Shown: positions 54,208 to 63,404 of the stretch, in pieces
Numbering within the stretch: the first letter of the stretch is position 1
Layout: the number at the start of each line of letters is the position of its first letter
NCBI RefSeq assembly: GCF_000177535.2
Contig: NC_015673.1
Span: forward strand, 248,001 to 312,000
Origin: Corynebacterium resistens DSM 45100
GTDB taxonomy: Bacteria; Actinomycetota; Actinomycetes; Mycobacteriales; Mycobacteriaceae
Length of the DNA stretch: 64,000 bases
Direction: 5' to 3'
Notes under the pieces: generated by a model
Databases searched by the model: none
Told to the model about the DNA's origin: nothing
What the model saw: only the letters and a program-made list of their open reading frames with translations
Program-made: the position numbers and the translations under genes

Positions 54208-54579
54208 TCAGTTATTAGAGCGGTAGAGTTGTTGATTTGCTGCGCGGTTTGCAAGAATTCCCTGGATTGCCAGCAGAGGAATTAGACTTCCATAGGTGAC
54301 TGCGGTAATCAATACATACCGAGCCTCGGTTGTTTTCTCGGGAAATATTAGAAGTAGTCCACCGATTAGAAAAATAGCGGAAGACAGCGCAGGTATCCCC
54401 CAAGTTTTTTGATGAGACGCTTTCCATGCCTCGTCAGATTTCAGGGTGTTCACCAAGCGGATTCCCACAATAGAGTTCCGAGGTAGAGTGCGACGCTTGC
54501 TCTTGATAGCGATGATTCCGAATAGAAGTGCACAAACTAGTGTGAGCACCCCAGTTGTGGGGGATATCCATGCGTCCAT
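54208..54579 (-). CDS. sdpI: SdpI-like immunity membrane protein
   Basis: A 123-residue protein with three membrane helices. The sequence after the first helix (VGIRLVNTLKSDEAWKASHQ) is the hallmark of the SdpI family, whose B. subtilis member gives immunity to SDP. GGAG 5 bases before the ATG. It is the first gene, 19 bp before the toxin gene. No SdpR-like ArsR repressor is present, unlike in Bacillus. Confidence 0.85.
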   Translation of the reverse strand: MDAWISPTTGVLTLVCALLFGIIAIKSKRRTLPRNSIVGIRLVNTLKSDEAWKASHQKTWGIPALSSAIFLIGGLLLIFPEKTTEARYVLITAVTYGSLIPLLAIQGILANRAANQQLYRSNN

Positions 54580-54797
54580 TGGTCTCCATTCTATTTGGGT
54601 TAGACTACCATATATATTAGCTTACCGGAAGGGTCGAGGTTCGGCAAGGGTAAGTATTGTTTATTCACGTTGATTGGAGGGCTCGTTATTTCAGTTGAAA
54701 CTTCTCCATTTTTACTGACCTCCCTAGTCTGCACACCTTTTTGAGTTCATACATGGGTACACTCTAAGTAAACGCGTCGCGAACAACGGTTTTCCCG

Positions 54798-55439
54798 TTG
54801 GCTAGGGTGGGTTTCACGGATAAACGAACAGAACCGTCACTACCTCTAGACATTACTGAACAACCTGAGGTGATTTCCGGTCAGAAGGTGGGTTATGCTC
54901 GGGTGAGTACCGGTGAGCAGAATTTGGATCGGCAGGTTGCTCAACTCAAAGCAGAGAAAGTGTTCACCTACTTCACGGATAAACGTAGCGGGGATCACGG
55001 GAGCGTCCGGGGTTGGATGAGGCGATGCGTTATGTCCGCGCGGGTGATCAGTTAGTCTTCACGGCGATGGATCGGTGCGCGAGGTCACTCATTGATCTGC
55101 ATTCCATTGTTGAGGAGTTTGTGCAGCGTGGGGTGTCGGTGAAGTTCATTAAAGAAGGACAGACCTATTCAAAAGATTCCACAACGGTAGCAAAACTCAT
55201 GTTGGGGTTGTTGGGTGCGGTGGCGGAGTTCGAACGCTCCATCATCATCAGCGAGCGTCAGGCAGAGGGGATCGCTCGGGCGAAGGCACGGGACGTGTAT
55301 CGGGGCCGGGCAAAGGTGTTAAGTAAGGCCCAGGTTACTCAGATGAAACAGTGGGTGGAGTTAGGGGTTCCGAAAGCGGAGGGGGGCACGCCGGTTGGGG
55401 ATCGATAGGACCAGCGTCTACAACTACCTCAAGCACTAA
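54798..55439 (+). pseudogene. Serine recombinase (resolvase) with two frameshifts
   Basis: A resolvase/invertase-family enzyme: VGYARVSTGEQNLDRQVAQL with the catalytic Ser, then (in another frame) LDEAMRYVRAGDQLVFTAMD, GAVAEFERSIIISERQAEGI and the C-terminal HTH ARRLGIDRTSVYNYLKH. The first frameshift is near 55005, the second in the GGGGGG run near 55381-55386. With both restored a 190-200 residue enzyme results. The N-terminal part before VGYARVS repeats a piece of its own sequence (see findings). It was probably the recombinase of a lost mobile element. Confidence 0.85.
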
Positions 55440-55865
55440 GGTGAGATCGCATTGTTGCTTATGAAGAATCGCTGCGCCTTTTCCGCTTACGGGGCAACGT
55501 GAGCAGGCATAAAAATAAAAGACCGAGTTGAGTACAGTGACTTACCTCATCCTCTGATTTTTTCTAATATTATTCAACATAGAACACTATATCTAGTGTG
55601 TATAAATCAAAAAAGGCGAGGGGTAATGCTTTATAGAGGTACATTTATTTCTTGTTACAATACAATCCTAATTGCGCGCGACCACTACATGGAAACCAGA
55701 AAGGTGATCATCAAATAAGAAAGAGTGTCCGCTGTTGACACTCCAGTCAAGAACATTTTCTGCTCAACTCACACTATATAGTTGTTTACGTCACTCAGGT
55801 AAAGATACTTTTTCAGTGAGACCAAGGTAATCTGTACTACAGTAGGCTATCATAAGAAAAGGTGA
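55440..55865. other. AT-rich intergenic region without a clear gene
   Basis: 426 bp between the recombinase remnant and the three-gene secreted-protein cassette. It holds a possible 30-codon ORF (55626-55718, ATG after AGGGGTA) and a 7-bp hairpin GAGTGTC/GACACTC (55723-55743). Nothing else is recognisable. Confidence 0.4.
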
Positions 55866-56330
55866 CTACTGTACAATGCACTCGGTCGTCTCTTTTCCAG
55901 ATTCGCTAACGCGGATAGCTCTAGTGCGACTAGGAAACTTTGCAGGGAATTCATCCCAATCTATTTCTAAAGAAGATGAGATATCCCTAAGGGTTTCATC
56001 ATCCATATTATCTACTTTCACTATCGTAACAAGTAAGAAAACTGCATAATTTTCTTTTTCCGAATCGGTGAAAGGATCCCCAAAGCTCTCTATCTCATCA
56101 AGTAGTAGTGTAAAGGTCGGCTCGGAATGTCCCAAAGCGTAGGCTTGTTCTGAGGAGAAAAGAATGGAATGCTTTTCCCTAACTGAATCGGTGACCTTTT
56201 GGTAGCGGATTTTGGCTTCCTTAAGGTCTTCATAGTGACATACGAACTTGGTTAGATAAGCCCACGTTGTTGCAGAGTTTATTGCATCACCGTTTGCATG
56301 TGGTAATTTACGAGAATCAGTAGAGGACAT
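55866..56330 (-). CDS. Acidic cytoplasmic protein of the secreted-protein cassette
   Basis: A 154-residue acidic protein without signal or membrane segment, predicted mostly helical (MSSTDSRKLPHANGDAINS to ECIVQ). Its ATG overlaps the stop of the upstream gene (TAATG). No family is recognised. In a toxin cassette it would suit an immunity or regulatory role. Confidence 0.65.
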   Translation of the reverse strand: MSSTDSRKLPHANGDAINSATTWAYLTKFVCHYEDLKEAKIRYQKVTDSVREKHSILFSSEQAYALGHSEPTFTLLLDEIESFGDPFTDSEKENYAVFLLVTIVKVDNMDDETLRDISSSLEIDWDEFPAKFPSRTRAIRVSESGKETTECIVQ

Positions 56331-56686
56331 TATCTTGGTTGCCAATCTGTACCATAGGCGCCACTTTGTCGATACTTTTTCACTGTATGGCAATGCCTTT
56401 TGGTAGGACGTTTTTCGAGTTTTTCTGGATCATTGAAGCGTGAAACGAAATCATTAGCTTCTTTTTCAGCTTCTGCCGGATCTTTTCCATGGTTACCCAC
56501 TACGTATCCAACAACCGGGTTACCGGGTTCGTTTAAATGAACTTGGCATTCTACTGTATATAATCCTAAATTATTCTTAAACCTAGGGTCACCTTTTCCT
56601 ACAGCATGAGAAGGTGAGGTTAGGATGGTGGATGCGAGAGTCAAAGATAGTGCGCCGACAATAACATTTTTCTTAAGTGCAGACAT
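56330..56686 (-). CDS. Small secreted protein with two cysteines
   Basis: A 118-residue protein: signal peptide (MSALKKNVIVGALSLTLAST, cleavage near AHA-like SHAV), then a hydrophilic domain with two Cys (TVECQVHL, RHCHTV) and charged helices (DPAEAEKEANDFVSRF). AGGA sits 9 bases before the ATG; a TTG six codons upstream is less likely. It starts 11 bp after the first gene of the set. No homologue is recognised. Confidence 0.68.
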   Translation of the reverse strand: MSALKKNVIVGALSLTLASTILTSPSHAVGKGDPRFKNNLGLYTVECQVHLNEPGNPVVGYVVGNHGKDPAEAEKEANDFVSRFNDPEKLEKRPTKRHCHTVKKYRQSGAYGTDWQPR

Positions 56687-56697
56687 TGTTGAAAATC

Positions 56698-57171
56698 CTA
56701 ACAAAGTACAATACCGTCGATTCGACCGCTGACTAGTGGACCAATATTTGTTCGAGTTCCTGGCTGGACAGATTTACATGAAGTGTCTGGACCGAAAGCG
56801 ATTTTCACCTTCACCCTTTGCGGATCTGATCCGCCACAATTGTTGTAAACTTGAATAAACCCACCTTTTTCCACCTTGGCCTCTATGCAATTTGGAGCGG
56901 GAACTTCTACCTGAAAAAGATTTTGCTTCAGGTCAAGTTTTTTATGAAAACTAATCTGAGCTTTTTCTCCCTTATTAAATGTTGCTTTCTCTCCAGGATT
57001 AAGGATGACCTCCCTTTCCCCAGATGCGGATAGATGAGTAGAAACTGCAGTGCTACGAGAAGCATCTTCATGATCCCCCGCAGAGGCAGCCTGAGCTGCC
57101 GGAACAAAAGTGAATGCGCAGGCGATGGCGGTTATCATACCACGCAGAACGATAGAGTCTTGGCGCATCAT
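56698..57171 (-). CDS. Secreted protein with four cysteines, tendamistat-like pattern
   Basis: A 157-residue protein: signal peptide (ITAIACAFTFVPAAQA), then a hydrophilic linker and a C-terminal beta-rich domain of about 70 residues with Cys in the pattern C-16-C-19-C-24-C (APNCIEA, NNCGG, TSCKS, final C). The order NC..NNC..VKVKI..C..C recalls small disulfide inhibitors such as tendamistat (alpha-amylase inhibitor), but identity is low, so I give this only as a suggestion. AAAGGA precedes the ATG. It is the first gene of the cassette. Confidence 0.65.
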   Translation of the reverse strand: MMRQDSIVLRGMITAIACAFTFVPAAQAASAGDHEDASRSTAVSTHLSASGEREVILNPGEKATFNKGEKAQISFHKKLDLKQNLFQVEVPAPNCIEAKVEKGGFIQVYNNCGGSDPQRVKVKIAFGPDTSCKSVQPGTRTNIGPLVSGRIDGIVLC

Positions 57172-58032
57172 TTGGCTTCCTTTGAATCTGATGCAGATGC
57201 AACGTTTATAACGATCTTATCGCATGCGGTTGACTTTCTAAAGGGGTTTTGGGGGCTGATGTATGATTGGGCGGCAGTTGATAATGGCATTCCGCGAAGT
57301 TCTCAGCAAATTTCATAATGGGATCGTACTCGACGGGGACTCAATCAGCTTAGTTGCGCCTGGCAGGAGTGTCGATGAGTGTCTATTGTCCATTACTTTG
57401 CATTTGCGTGCTTAGGCTGGACTGCTTTCCGGTATCTGCTTTTGAGGTAATCCATCACCTGGAGGGTAGGAGAGGGACCTTGACTTGTGGTTGTATAAGC
57501 AACGACAGGACAAAAAGGGGTATGTCATCTGTCACTGACATGTAGTCATCGCCACTCAACTACCCACGAACCATCGCATCAGCAATGATTGGGAATATCT
57601 CAATATCCCCGCCAGTAACTCATCAACACCGCAGTTCAGGGCGTAAAAAAGATTCAATAAAATTGCCTAAAACCGTTTCGTTGTACTGTGTTCGGGTATT
57701 TAATAGAGGTACATCACACGGAAGGAATGATCTCCATGTTCACCAGTTCCGAGCCCAGGGACTGACTCAGCTACCTGTCGTTGTTGACAACAAGGGAGAC
57801 ACCTTCACTGGGTTCCGCTATGGACGACACAACTGCGCGCATCACCACCCAGTAAACACACCACTGACAGCCGGCCCCAGACCGCCCCACAACCACCCCG
57901 TGGACTCACGTCCACTCCGGTGATCCATCTCAGCTACTCGAGCTTCGCCAGGTCACCGGTGAAAATCACTCACACCTTTGGCACATCATGTGAATCGGGT
58001 TTTGTTGTGACGAAATAGGTTAGCGTGGACGC
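57172..58032. other. No convincing gene
   Basis: 861 bp of AT-rich then C-rich sequence. Open frames exist but lack motifs, ribosome sites and sensible codon use. A C-rich stretch at 57840-57920 contains repeated ACC/CCC units. It separates the secreted-protein cassette from the zinc-finger remnant. Confidence 0.4.
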
Positions 58033-58417
58033 ATGAAAAACACTTCAGAAAGCCCTGACCTACGGTGCGTTGAGTGCGGCACGTTATTGCTCTATGCAAG
58101 GTGTGGGTCGTAGGCCTCGGTATTGCAGTCAGACGTGTCGCAGTGCGGGCCAAGCCGCAGAAGCACGCACTGCACATTTGCGTACTCAGGGAGGGAGACA
58201 GGAAGTCGACCTCATCTTGCAACGCTACGACGGAAAAGTACTAGCCTTCGAAGTGCAGCTGGCTTCAACTCCTACCGATGCCGACACACGCCATTTACAC
58301 TGGTTGGGAGAACAACTCGGATCTCGATTGATAGACAAAGTCATCGTTATCACAGGCACACATGCCTATAGGAGAGATGACGGGGTAGCAATCGTGCCAC
58401 TCGCCCTGCTCGGGTAG
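58033..58417 (+). pseudogene. Chimeric remnant: zinc-finger start fused to a DUF4143 end
   Basis: From ATG 58033 the frame gives LRCVECGTLLLYARCGS and then a stop; in a neighbouring frame the same gene continues GRRPRYCSQTCRSAGQAAEA, the second half of a C2-type zinc-binding domain common in actinobacteria. In that frame it runs straight into EVDLILQRYDGKVLAFEVQL..RDDGVAIVPLALLG, the C-terminal end of AAA-ATPase/DUF4143 proteins. So one frameshift and one deletion fused two genes. Confidence 0.65.
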
Positions 58418-58519
58418 TTATCGATAGCGAAGGCAGCTGGTGGCACGGGGCACATGATATGACTTACATTCCCCACACTACCCAGCCTGTGAACGTAGCG
58501 AATGCGTTTCAAAGGTAGT

Positions 58520-60535
58520 CTAGGACTCCCGACCACGCGTCCAAGCCACCCACATCTCAGCGTAGCGGCCCGCTTGGGCAACCAATTCATCATGCGTTCC
58601 GCTTTCCACAATTTGGCCTGATTCCATCACCAGCACTCGATCGGCAGAACGCGCTTGATCTAACCGGTGGGCAACCACCAACGCAGAACGATCGCGAAGC
58701 ACTTCTGCGGCTGCCCCCTCCAACGCGCTAGCCTGCGCGGACCCAGCTTCCGCGGTAGCTTCATCCATCACCACCACTGGCGGATCCATCAACAGCACTC
58801 GCGCTAATGCCAGTTGTTGGGCAATAACCGGACTGAGGCGCATGCCGCGCTCCCCCACTACCGTGTCTAAACCATCGGGCAGGGAATCCAACCATTGAAG
58901 CGCACCAACGCGAGTCACAACGTTAAGGATTTCCTCATCGGTGGCGTCTGGCCTAGCGAGGTTGAGGTCTTCACGCAGCGTGCCGGCGAAAGTGTGTACC
59001 TCCTGCGTGACCATCGCGATGCGCTGGGCGCGTTGGGCGTCGGATAAAAGAGACACCGGCGCACCAGCGACCAAGACGTCGCCGGAATCGGGAACCCGAA
59101 GGCCCATCAGCAAAGAAGCCACCGTAGTTTTGCCGGCTCCGGAGGCACCGACGAGTGCGACGGTCTCGCCGGGTTGGATGCGGAAGGACACATCGTCAAC
59201 TGCGGTCGCAGTGGTGGTAGGACGGCCGTTGTGTCCAGAGATCACCGTTCCACCTTGAGCTGAGGTGGTGGCGTAGCTGAAGACCACGTGGCGCAGTTCT
59301 ACGGCTGGTCGCTGGGACGATAAGGCAACGGGATTGCGATGTGGTGCGTCGCCGGATACGACATCGAGATCCGGGCCACCAGCACCGGCATAATCGGGCA
59401 CATGCTCGGGCGGATGCACGCTCACACCGACGATACGGGACAAGCTGGCATAGGCGGATTGAATGACGTCCAGCTCGCGCATGACGTGCATAATCGGCCC
59501 GCGCAGGCGAATCACCATCAGCCCGGCACCCGTGACCGCACCGACAGTTACCCATCCGACACGAACGAAGTAGAAACCACCGATCAACACGCTCGCGGAC
59601 AGCAGAAATTCGCCTCCGACCATCCAGAGCTGCAGGCGAAACAGTGCCATGCGGGCGTGTAGGCCCTTCTGGACGACATCCCAGCTGGCATACGCGATGC
59701 GGTCGTGCATGGCGTTTTCCATGCGGAACGCCTTAATAGTGGCCCGGCCATGGATTGCTTCCAGCACCCGGCGCGCACGTTCGGCCATGCCGGCGCGTTC
59801 GGCCGCGAAGCGTTCCGGTGCGACACGCAAGTAGCGCCGCGCTCCCCACCAGTATGGAATGACAGCCACCAACGCACAGAGCAATAACCGCGGGTCCACT
59901 GCCACCAAGGCGGTGGCCGTTGCCACGATCAGGAACACGGACTTGCTCAGCAATGGGAGGGTCTCGGTGATGGCAGCGGAAACCTCTGCCACATCGTCAG
60001 TGGATCGACTGACAAGGTCTGCCGTTCCCGCGTCCTCCACTTGGTGCAGCGGGAGCCCCAGCGCAGTCCCCACCATCGTTTCGCGCAGGTTCGCGATCAC
60101 GCGTTCGCTGACCTTCGACATCAGGTAGTAACCAGCCGCGGAGGCAACACCACCAACCATGGCCGCCACCAGCATCTTCAGCCCAATCGCACCCAGCCCC
60201 GAATCCACGATGAACGTCCACCATTGATTCGCAGTATCAGCGTTACCTGCCTGATCCACACCATTCCCATCGGCCGGCCCCGTTACGGTCGCACCCTCAC
60301 CAGTTACCTGCCTCACGACATCCACGGTCTGCCCCAGCAGCCGCGGCACGCTCACCGTCGCCCACGCACCGATTGCCATTAACACCAGAGCGATTAAGCT
60401 CAATCGCCGGGCACCCGGTACCGCGCGAATCTGCGCCCCAATTTCTTTGCGCACCTCTGCCCAGGTCGCCAAGGGGAATCGCTGTGCTACTTCGGGCACT
60501 TCCACGATGTTCTGCCTCATCCGTGCACTACGCAT
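58520..60535 (-). CDS. ABC exporter half-transporter with a degenerate ATPase
   Basis: A 671-residue type I ABC exporter: six membrane helices (about 45-320) with the intracellular coupling segment, and an ATPase domain with Walker A GASGAGKTT. The signature is LSPVIAQQ instead of LSGGQ, and after Walker B (VVVMDEATAEAGS) the D-loop Asp is missing, so its own composite site is degenerate. Such proteins pair with a catalytically competent partner, which should be the gene directly upstream; that gene is truncated (next entry). It overlaps that gene by 8 bp. Confidence 0.9.
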   Translation of the reverse strand: MRSARMRQNIVEVPEVAQRFPLATWAEVRKEIGAQIRAVPGARRLSLIALVLMAIGAWATVSVPRLLGQTVDVVRQVTGEGATVTGPADGNGVDQAGNADTANQWWTFIVDSGLGAIGLKMLVAAMVGGVASAAGYYLMSKVSERVIANLRETMVGTALGLPLHQVEDAGTADLVSRSTDDVAEVSAAITETLPLLSKSVFLIVATATALVAVDPRLLLCALVAVIPYWWGARRYLRVAPERFAAERAGMAERARRVLEAIHGRATIKAFRMENAMHDRIAYASWDVVQKGLHARMALFRLQLWMVGGEFLLSASVLIGGFYFVRVGWVTVGAVTGAGLMVIRLRGPIMHVMRELDVIQSAYASLSRIVGVSVHPPEHVPDYAGAGGPDLDVVSGDAPHRNPVALSSQRPAVELRHVVFSYATTSAQGGTVISGHNGRPTTTATAVDDVSFRIQPGETVALVGASGAGKTTVASLLMGLRVPDSGDVLVAGAPVSLLSDAQRAQRIAMVTQEVHTFAGTLREDLNLARPDATDEEILNVVTRVGALQWLDSLPDGLDTVVGERGMRLSPVIAQQLALARVLLMDPPVVVMDEATAEAGSAQASALEGAAAEVLRDRSALVVAHRLDQARSADRVLVMESGQIVESGTHDELVAQAGRYAEMWVAWTRGRES

Positions 60536-61037
60536 GATCCGCCCCCGTCGTCTTGTTTATCGTCTCGCTCGCTCCGTCACTCACAGGCCGGTTTGCTGCC
60601 TCGGTTGTGCTTTCCCCGAGTGCTTCGCCGCCTGCACCACTATCTGCCTGACTATCGCTGGCCACCACATGCCACGCCGGGGCTTCGGTCAACACCACGG
60701 TCACCTTGTCCGCCCGAGCTCTCGCAACGGCTTCAGCGATTCGTTGCTGAGTCACAGAATCCACCGCCGTCGTGGGCTCCTGCAGCACCAATACCTCCGG
60801 ATCAGCTGCAATCGCTCGCGCCAAAGCCACGCGTTGCCGCTGCCCACCAGAGAGTAGCCGGCCTTCCTCCCCCACGCGTTTATCCACCCCGCCGGGAATA
60901 TCGCCACATTGCGCAACTTCCAAGGCCCAAGCTGCCACCTCGGGATCCACGTGCACGTTCTCGCCCACGGTTCCGTCAAACAGCTCGGCCTCGTGCGGCG
61001 CGACCACGAATCCGCGCACCCGCGCAAATTCATTCAT
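60528..61037 (-). pseudogene. C-terminal fragment of the partner ABC ATPase
   Basis: 169 codons: Q-loop VVAPHEAELFDGTVGENV, canonical signature LLSGGQRQRVALARAIA, Walker B VLVLQEPTTAVD (Gln in place of the usual Asp just before Glu), then a Ser/Thr-rich tail. The membrane domain and the Walker A are missing, so it cannot act as a normal half-transporter. It joins the XPB fragment by a 4-bp overlap (ATGA). Confidence 0.85.
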
Positions 61038-61543
61038 CCTCGCCCCGCGTCCTCCTCCTTGCGCAGAGCCGTCACACCTTCGTCGATCGCTGTGCCCAAC
61101 ATCGGCTTGATCTTTTTATGACGCCGGATCTCCGTTAGTACGGCCCTGTCCGTCGTTTCCAACACCAGCCCGTGCGCCGGGTGCTTGATAAGTTTCAGTC
61201 GCCCGTAGCGATCCATTGTGTCTGCAATGTCAATGAGCAGTGGCTGGGGAACCGGGAACCGCGAATAGTTTTCGAGCACATCCATGACTTGTTCCGCGTC
61301 GTGGCCTGCGGCACGGGCATTCCACAGCGCCAGCGGGGTAATGCGGTAGGTGTGCACGTGCTCGGGTGCACGCTCGAGCTCTGCGAATGGTGCCAGCGCG
61401 GTGCGCGCCTCTTGAGCTTGCTCGTGGTCGATCTCCAGCAGCACGGTCTTATCCGACTGCACAATGAGCGGTCCGTTTCCAATGCCCACGCTGTGTGTCA
61501 CTTCCTTTTTGTTTATCGACGCCACCGCGACGGTGTTGCTCAA
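61034..61543 (-). pseudogene. N-terminal fragment of XPB-type DNA helicase
   Basis: About 150 codons matching the N-terminal domain of bacterial XPB/ERCC3 helicases of actinobacteria (GPLIVQSDKTVLLEIDHEQ, ELERAPEHVHTYRITPLALW, KIKPMLGTAID). After LGTAID the sequence departs from the family and ends EEDAGRG, without any helicase motif. The start codon (TTG 61543, or a GTG at 61501) is uncertain. A deletion seems to have removed the rest and part of the adjoining ABC gene. Confidence 0.82.
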
Positions 61544-61603
61544 GCCAAAGACATCATTTTACGCTGCAGTGGTGCGAACTCGTGCTCCACTATACTGAGA
61601 CCC

Positions 61604-62464
61604 ATGATTGCTCAGACGGGAAATCTGCGCCAATGGCAGTATTTCGTGGCTTTAGCGGAGACCGGTAGTTTTACAGCGGCGGCAGCGCGACTGGGAGTGA
61701 GTCAGCCGCCTGTCTCCAATGCCATTAAGCGCTTAGAAGCTGGTGTAGGTACACCGCTATTTATCCGAGGGGCGGGGGAAGTGAAACTAACCGAGGCAGG
61801 GTTGACCTTGCTTCCATATGCCCGGGTGATTAATCGCGATCTTCAGACTATGCATTCGATGATTGACGGTATCCGAAGTGGTGCGCAAAGCGGGTTTCGT
61901 TTGGCCATCAGTAGTGCGCTTCCAAGCGAGATAGGATCGCGTATTGCAGCAAAGGCACAGCAGCATGATGGAGTAGTTTTGTCGTCACTGCCTTCTGTTG
62001 AGATTCTTGCCCGTGTTGAAGAAGGCGCTATTCATGCGGGGCTTGTTCAAGCTCCGGTTCCCTTGGGTACTCACCGCAGTGCGAGGCAGTTTTCTCTGTC
62101 ACGTGATCTAGTGGTGCCGCCGGGGTATTCAAGGTTGGATAAGACCTTGTCTCAATTGAATCTGCTGGTGGAGAACCTGAATGACAATTCAAGTGCAGCC
62201 AGTGGTTTGGCGAGAGAGCTATTTCGGTCGGGTGTGTCTTGCGAAATTAATGATTCAGAGGATGCTCTAGGTAGGGGCTTATTGATTGGAAGAGGGGAGG
62301 GGATGTCTTTGGTATTTCGCGGTTTTCACCAGTTTGACAATGCTATTGAGCTTCCTTCCCGTTTCGATTTTTCCGTGGATGTAGTGGTTCGCCAAGGTGG
62401 GATGGACAATGGCGCCGAGGCCATGGCGGTCGCCGAAAGAATTTGTCGAAGGATTAACCAATGA
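61604..62464 (+). CDS. LysR family regulator linked to a beta-lactamase-like gene
   Basis: 286 residues from ATG 61604: an N-terminal winged HTH (FVALAETGSFTAAAARLGVSQPPVSNAIKRLE) and a type 2 periplasmic-binding effector domain. The frame further upstream belongs to the shadow of the helicase fragment. The 3' end overlaps the next gene (ATGA), so regulator and target are co-translated, unlike the usual divergent AmpR arrangement. Confidence 0.92.
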   Translation: MIAQTGNLRQWQYFVALAETGSFTAAAARLGVSQPPVSNAIKRLEAGVGTPLFIRGAGEVKLTEAGLTLLPYARVINRDLQTMHSMIDGIRSGAQSGFRLAISSALPSEIGSRIAAKAQQHDGVVLSSLPSVEILARVEEGAIHAGLVQAPVPLGTHRSARQFSLSRDLVVPPGYSRLDKTLSQLNLLVENLNDNSSAASGLARELFRSGVSCEINDSEDALGRGLLIGRGEGMSLVFRGFHQFDNAIELPSRFDFSVDVVVRQGGMDNGAEAMAVAERICRRINQ

Positions 62465-63291
62465 CTGCACGGATGGAGATGGCCCTGGAAAACGTGTTGA
62501 TGCGGTCGGGGTGTGAGGGATGGTGGTGTGCATCGCGACTGCACGATGGGGTGACTATCGGACGCAAACAAGACGAGAAAATTCCGGTGGCATCCTTATA
62601 TAAAATCCGGCTCCTCCACCTCACTTTGGAAGCGATTCAACGAGGTGATCTGGATCCTCGTCTTCGTGTTGACGTTGCACCGTCCAAAGGAACTTACGAA
62701 GGGTATGGGTTCGCTGCCTTTGATGACGCAGTGAACGTGAGTCTCCGAGACTTAATGAAACAAGTCGCATCGGTGTCAGATAACGTGGCCGCCCACGAGA
62801 TTTTGCGTCTACTGCCTGCGTGGGCTCGAGAAGCATTTCTTAAACGGTTTCCACCTCATTATGACTTGCAAGATCGGAATAGCTTAGTGACGGCGGAGAA
62901 ACAATTGCGTCAATATGTTCAATCCCAAGGGGGGAGAAGTACAGATATAGCGTTTTCTGCAGTCTCTTCGTTGGCGGAAATAACTAATGACTTGGAACAG
63001 GTTTGGAAAGACGATAGTGCAGCGGTACGTCGATCTATGTGTGAACTCTTGGGGTTGCAGGTGTGGCGTCACCGTGTTCCTTCAGGCTTTCCTCCAAGCG
63101 GCGTTGATATCTATGGAAAAACGGACACTGTAGGACTTCTCCATGGTGAAGCTTCGATTATCCAGGTTGAGGGCGAGGAGCCCATTGTGGTGTCCATCAT
63201 GCTGAAACAGGTGGTGCCAGAACAAGCAATGAGTACTCACGATGGTGCTATTGGCGAAGTGGCTAGACTGCTCGTGGACGCTCTTCGTTAG
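62461..63291 (+). CDS. Class A beta-lactamase-like serine hydrolase
   Basis: A 276-residue protein of the serine beta-lactamase/transpeptidase fold: S45-L-Y-K48 (SxxK), S106-D107-N108 (SDN) and K220-T221-D222 (KTG variant). I see no omega-loop Glu166-ExxLN motif, and there is no signal peptide. So it is probably a cytoplasmic hydrolase or a decoy rather than a secreted lactamase. The ATG overlaps the LysR stop. Confidence 0.85.
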   Translation: MTARMEMALENVLMRSGCEGWWCASRLHDGVTIGRKQDEKIPVASLYKIRLLHLTLEAIQRGDLDPRLRVDVAPSKGTYEGYGFAAFDDAVNVSLRDLMKQVASVSDNVAAHEILRLLPAWAREAFLKRFPPHYDLQDRNSLVTAEKQLRQYVQSQGGRSTDIAFSAVSSLAEITNDLEQVWKDDSAAVRRSMCELLGLQVWRHRVPSGFPPSGVDIYGKTDTVGLLHGEASIIQVEGEEPIVVSIMLKQVVPEQAMSTHDGAIGEVARLLVDALR

Positions 63292-63404
63292 AATTTCTGC
63301 CACTTGAATACACACTTCTACCATCGCCTATATGTGAATGAAATGAGACAATTGCATTATGTGATATTGGTGGCATCCAATGCGTCTCACTTAAAGTCAC
63401 TCCC

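Noticed and set aside
57585..57923. Open frame of 112 codons
   Set aside because: No start signal, a His/Pro-rich random-looking composition and no family features.
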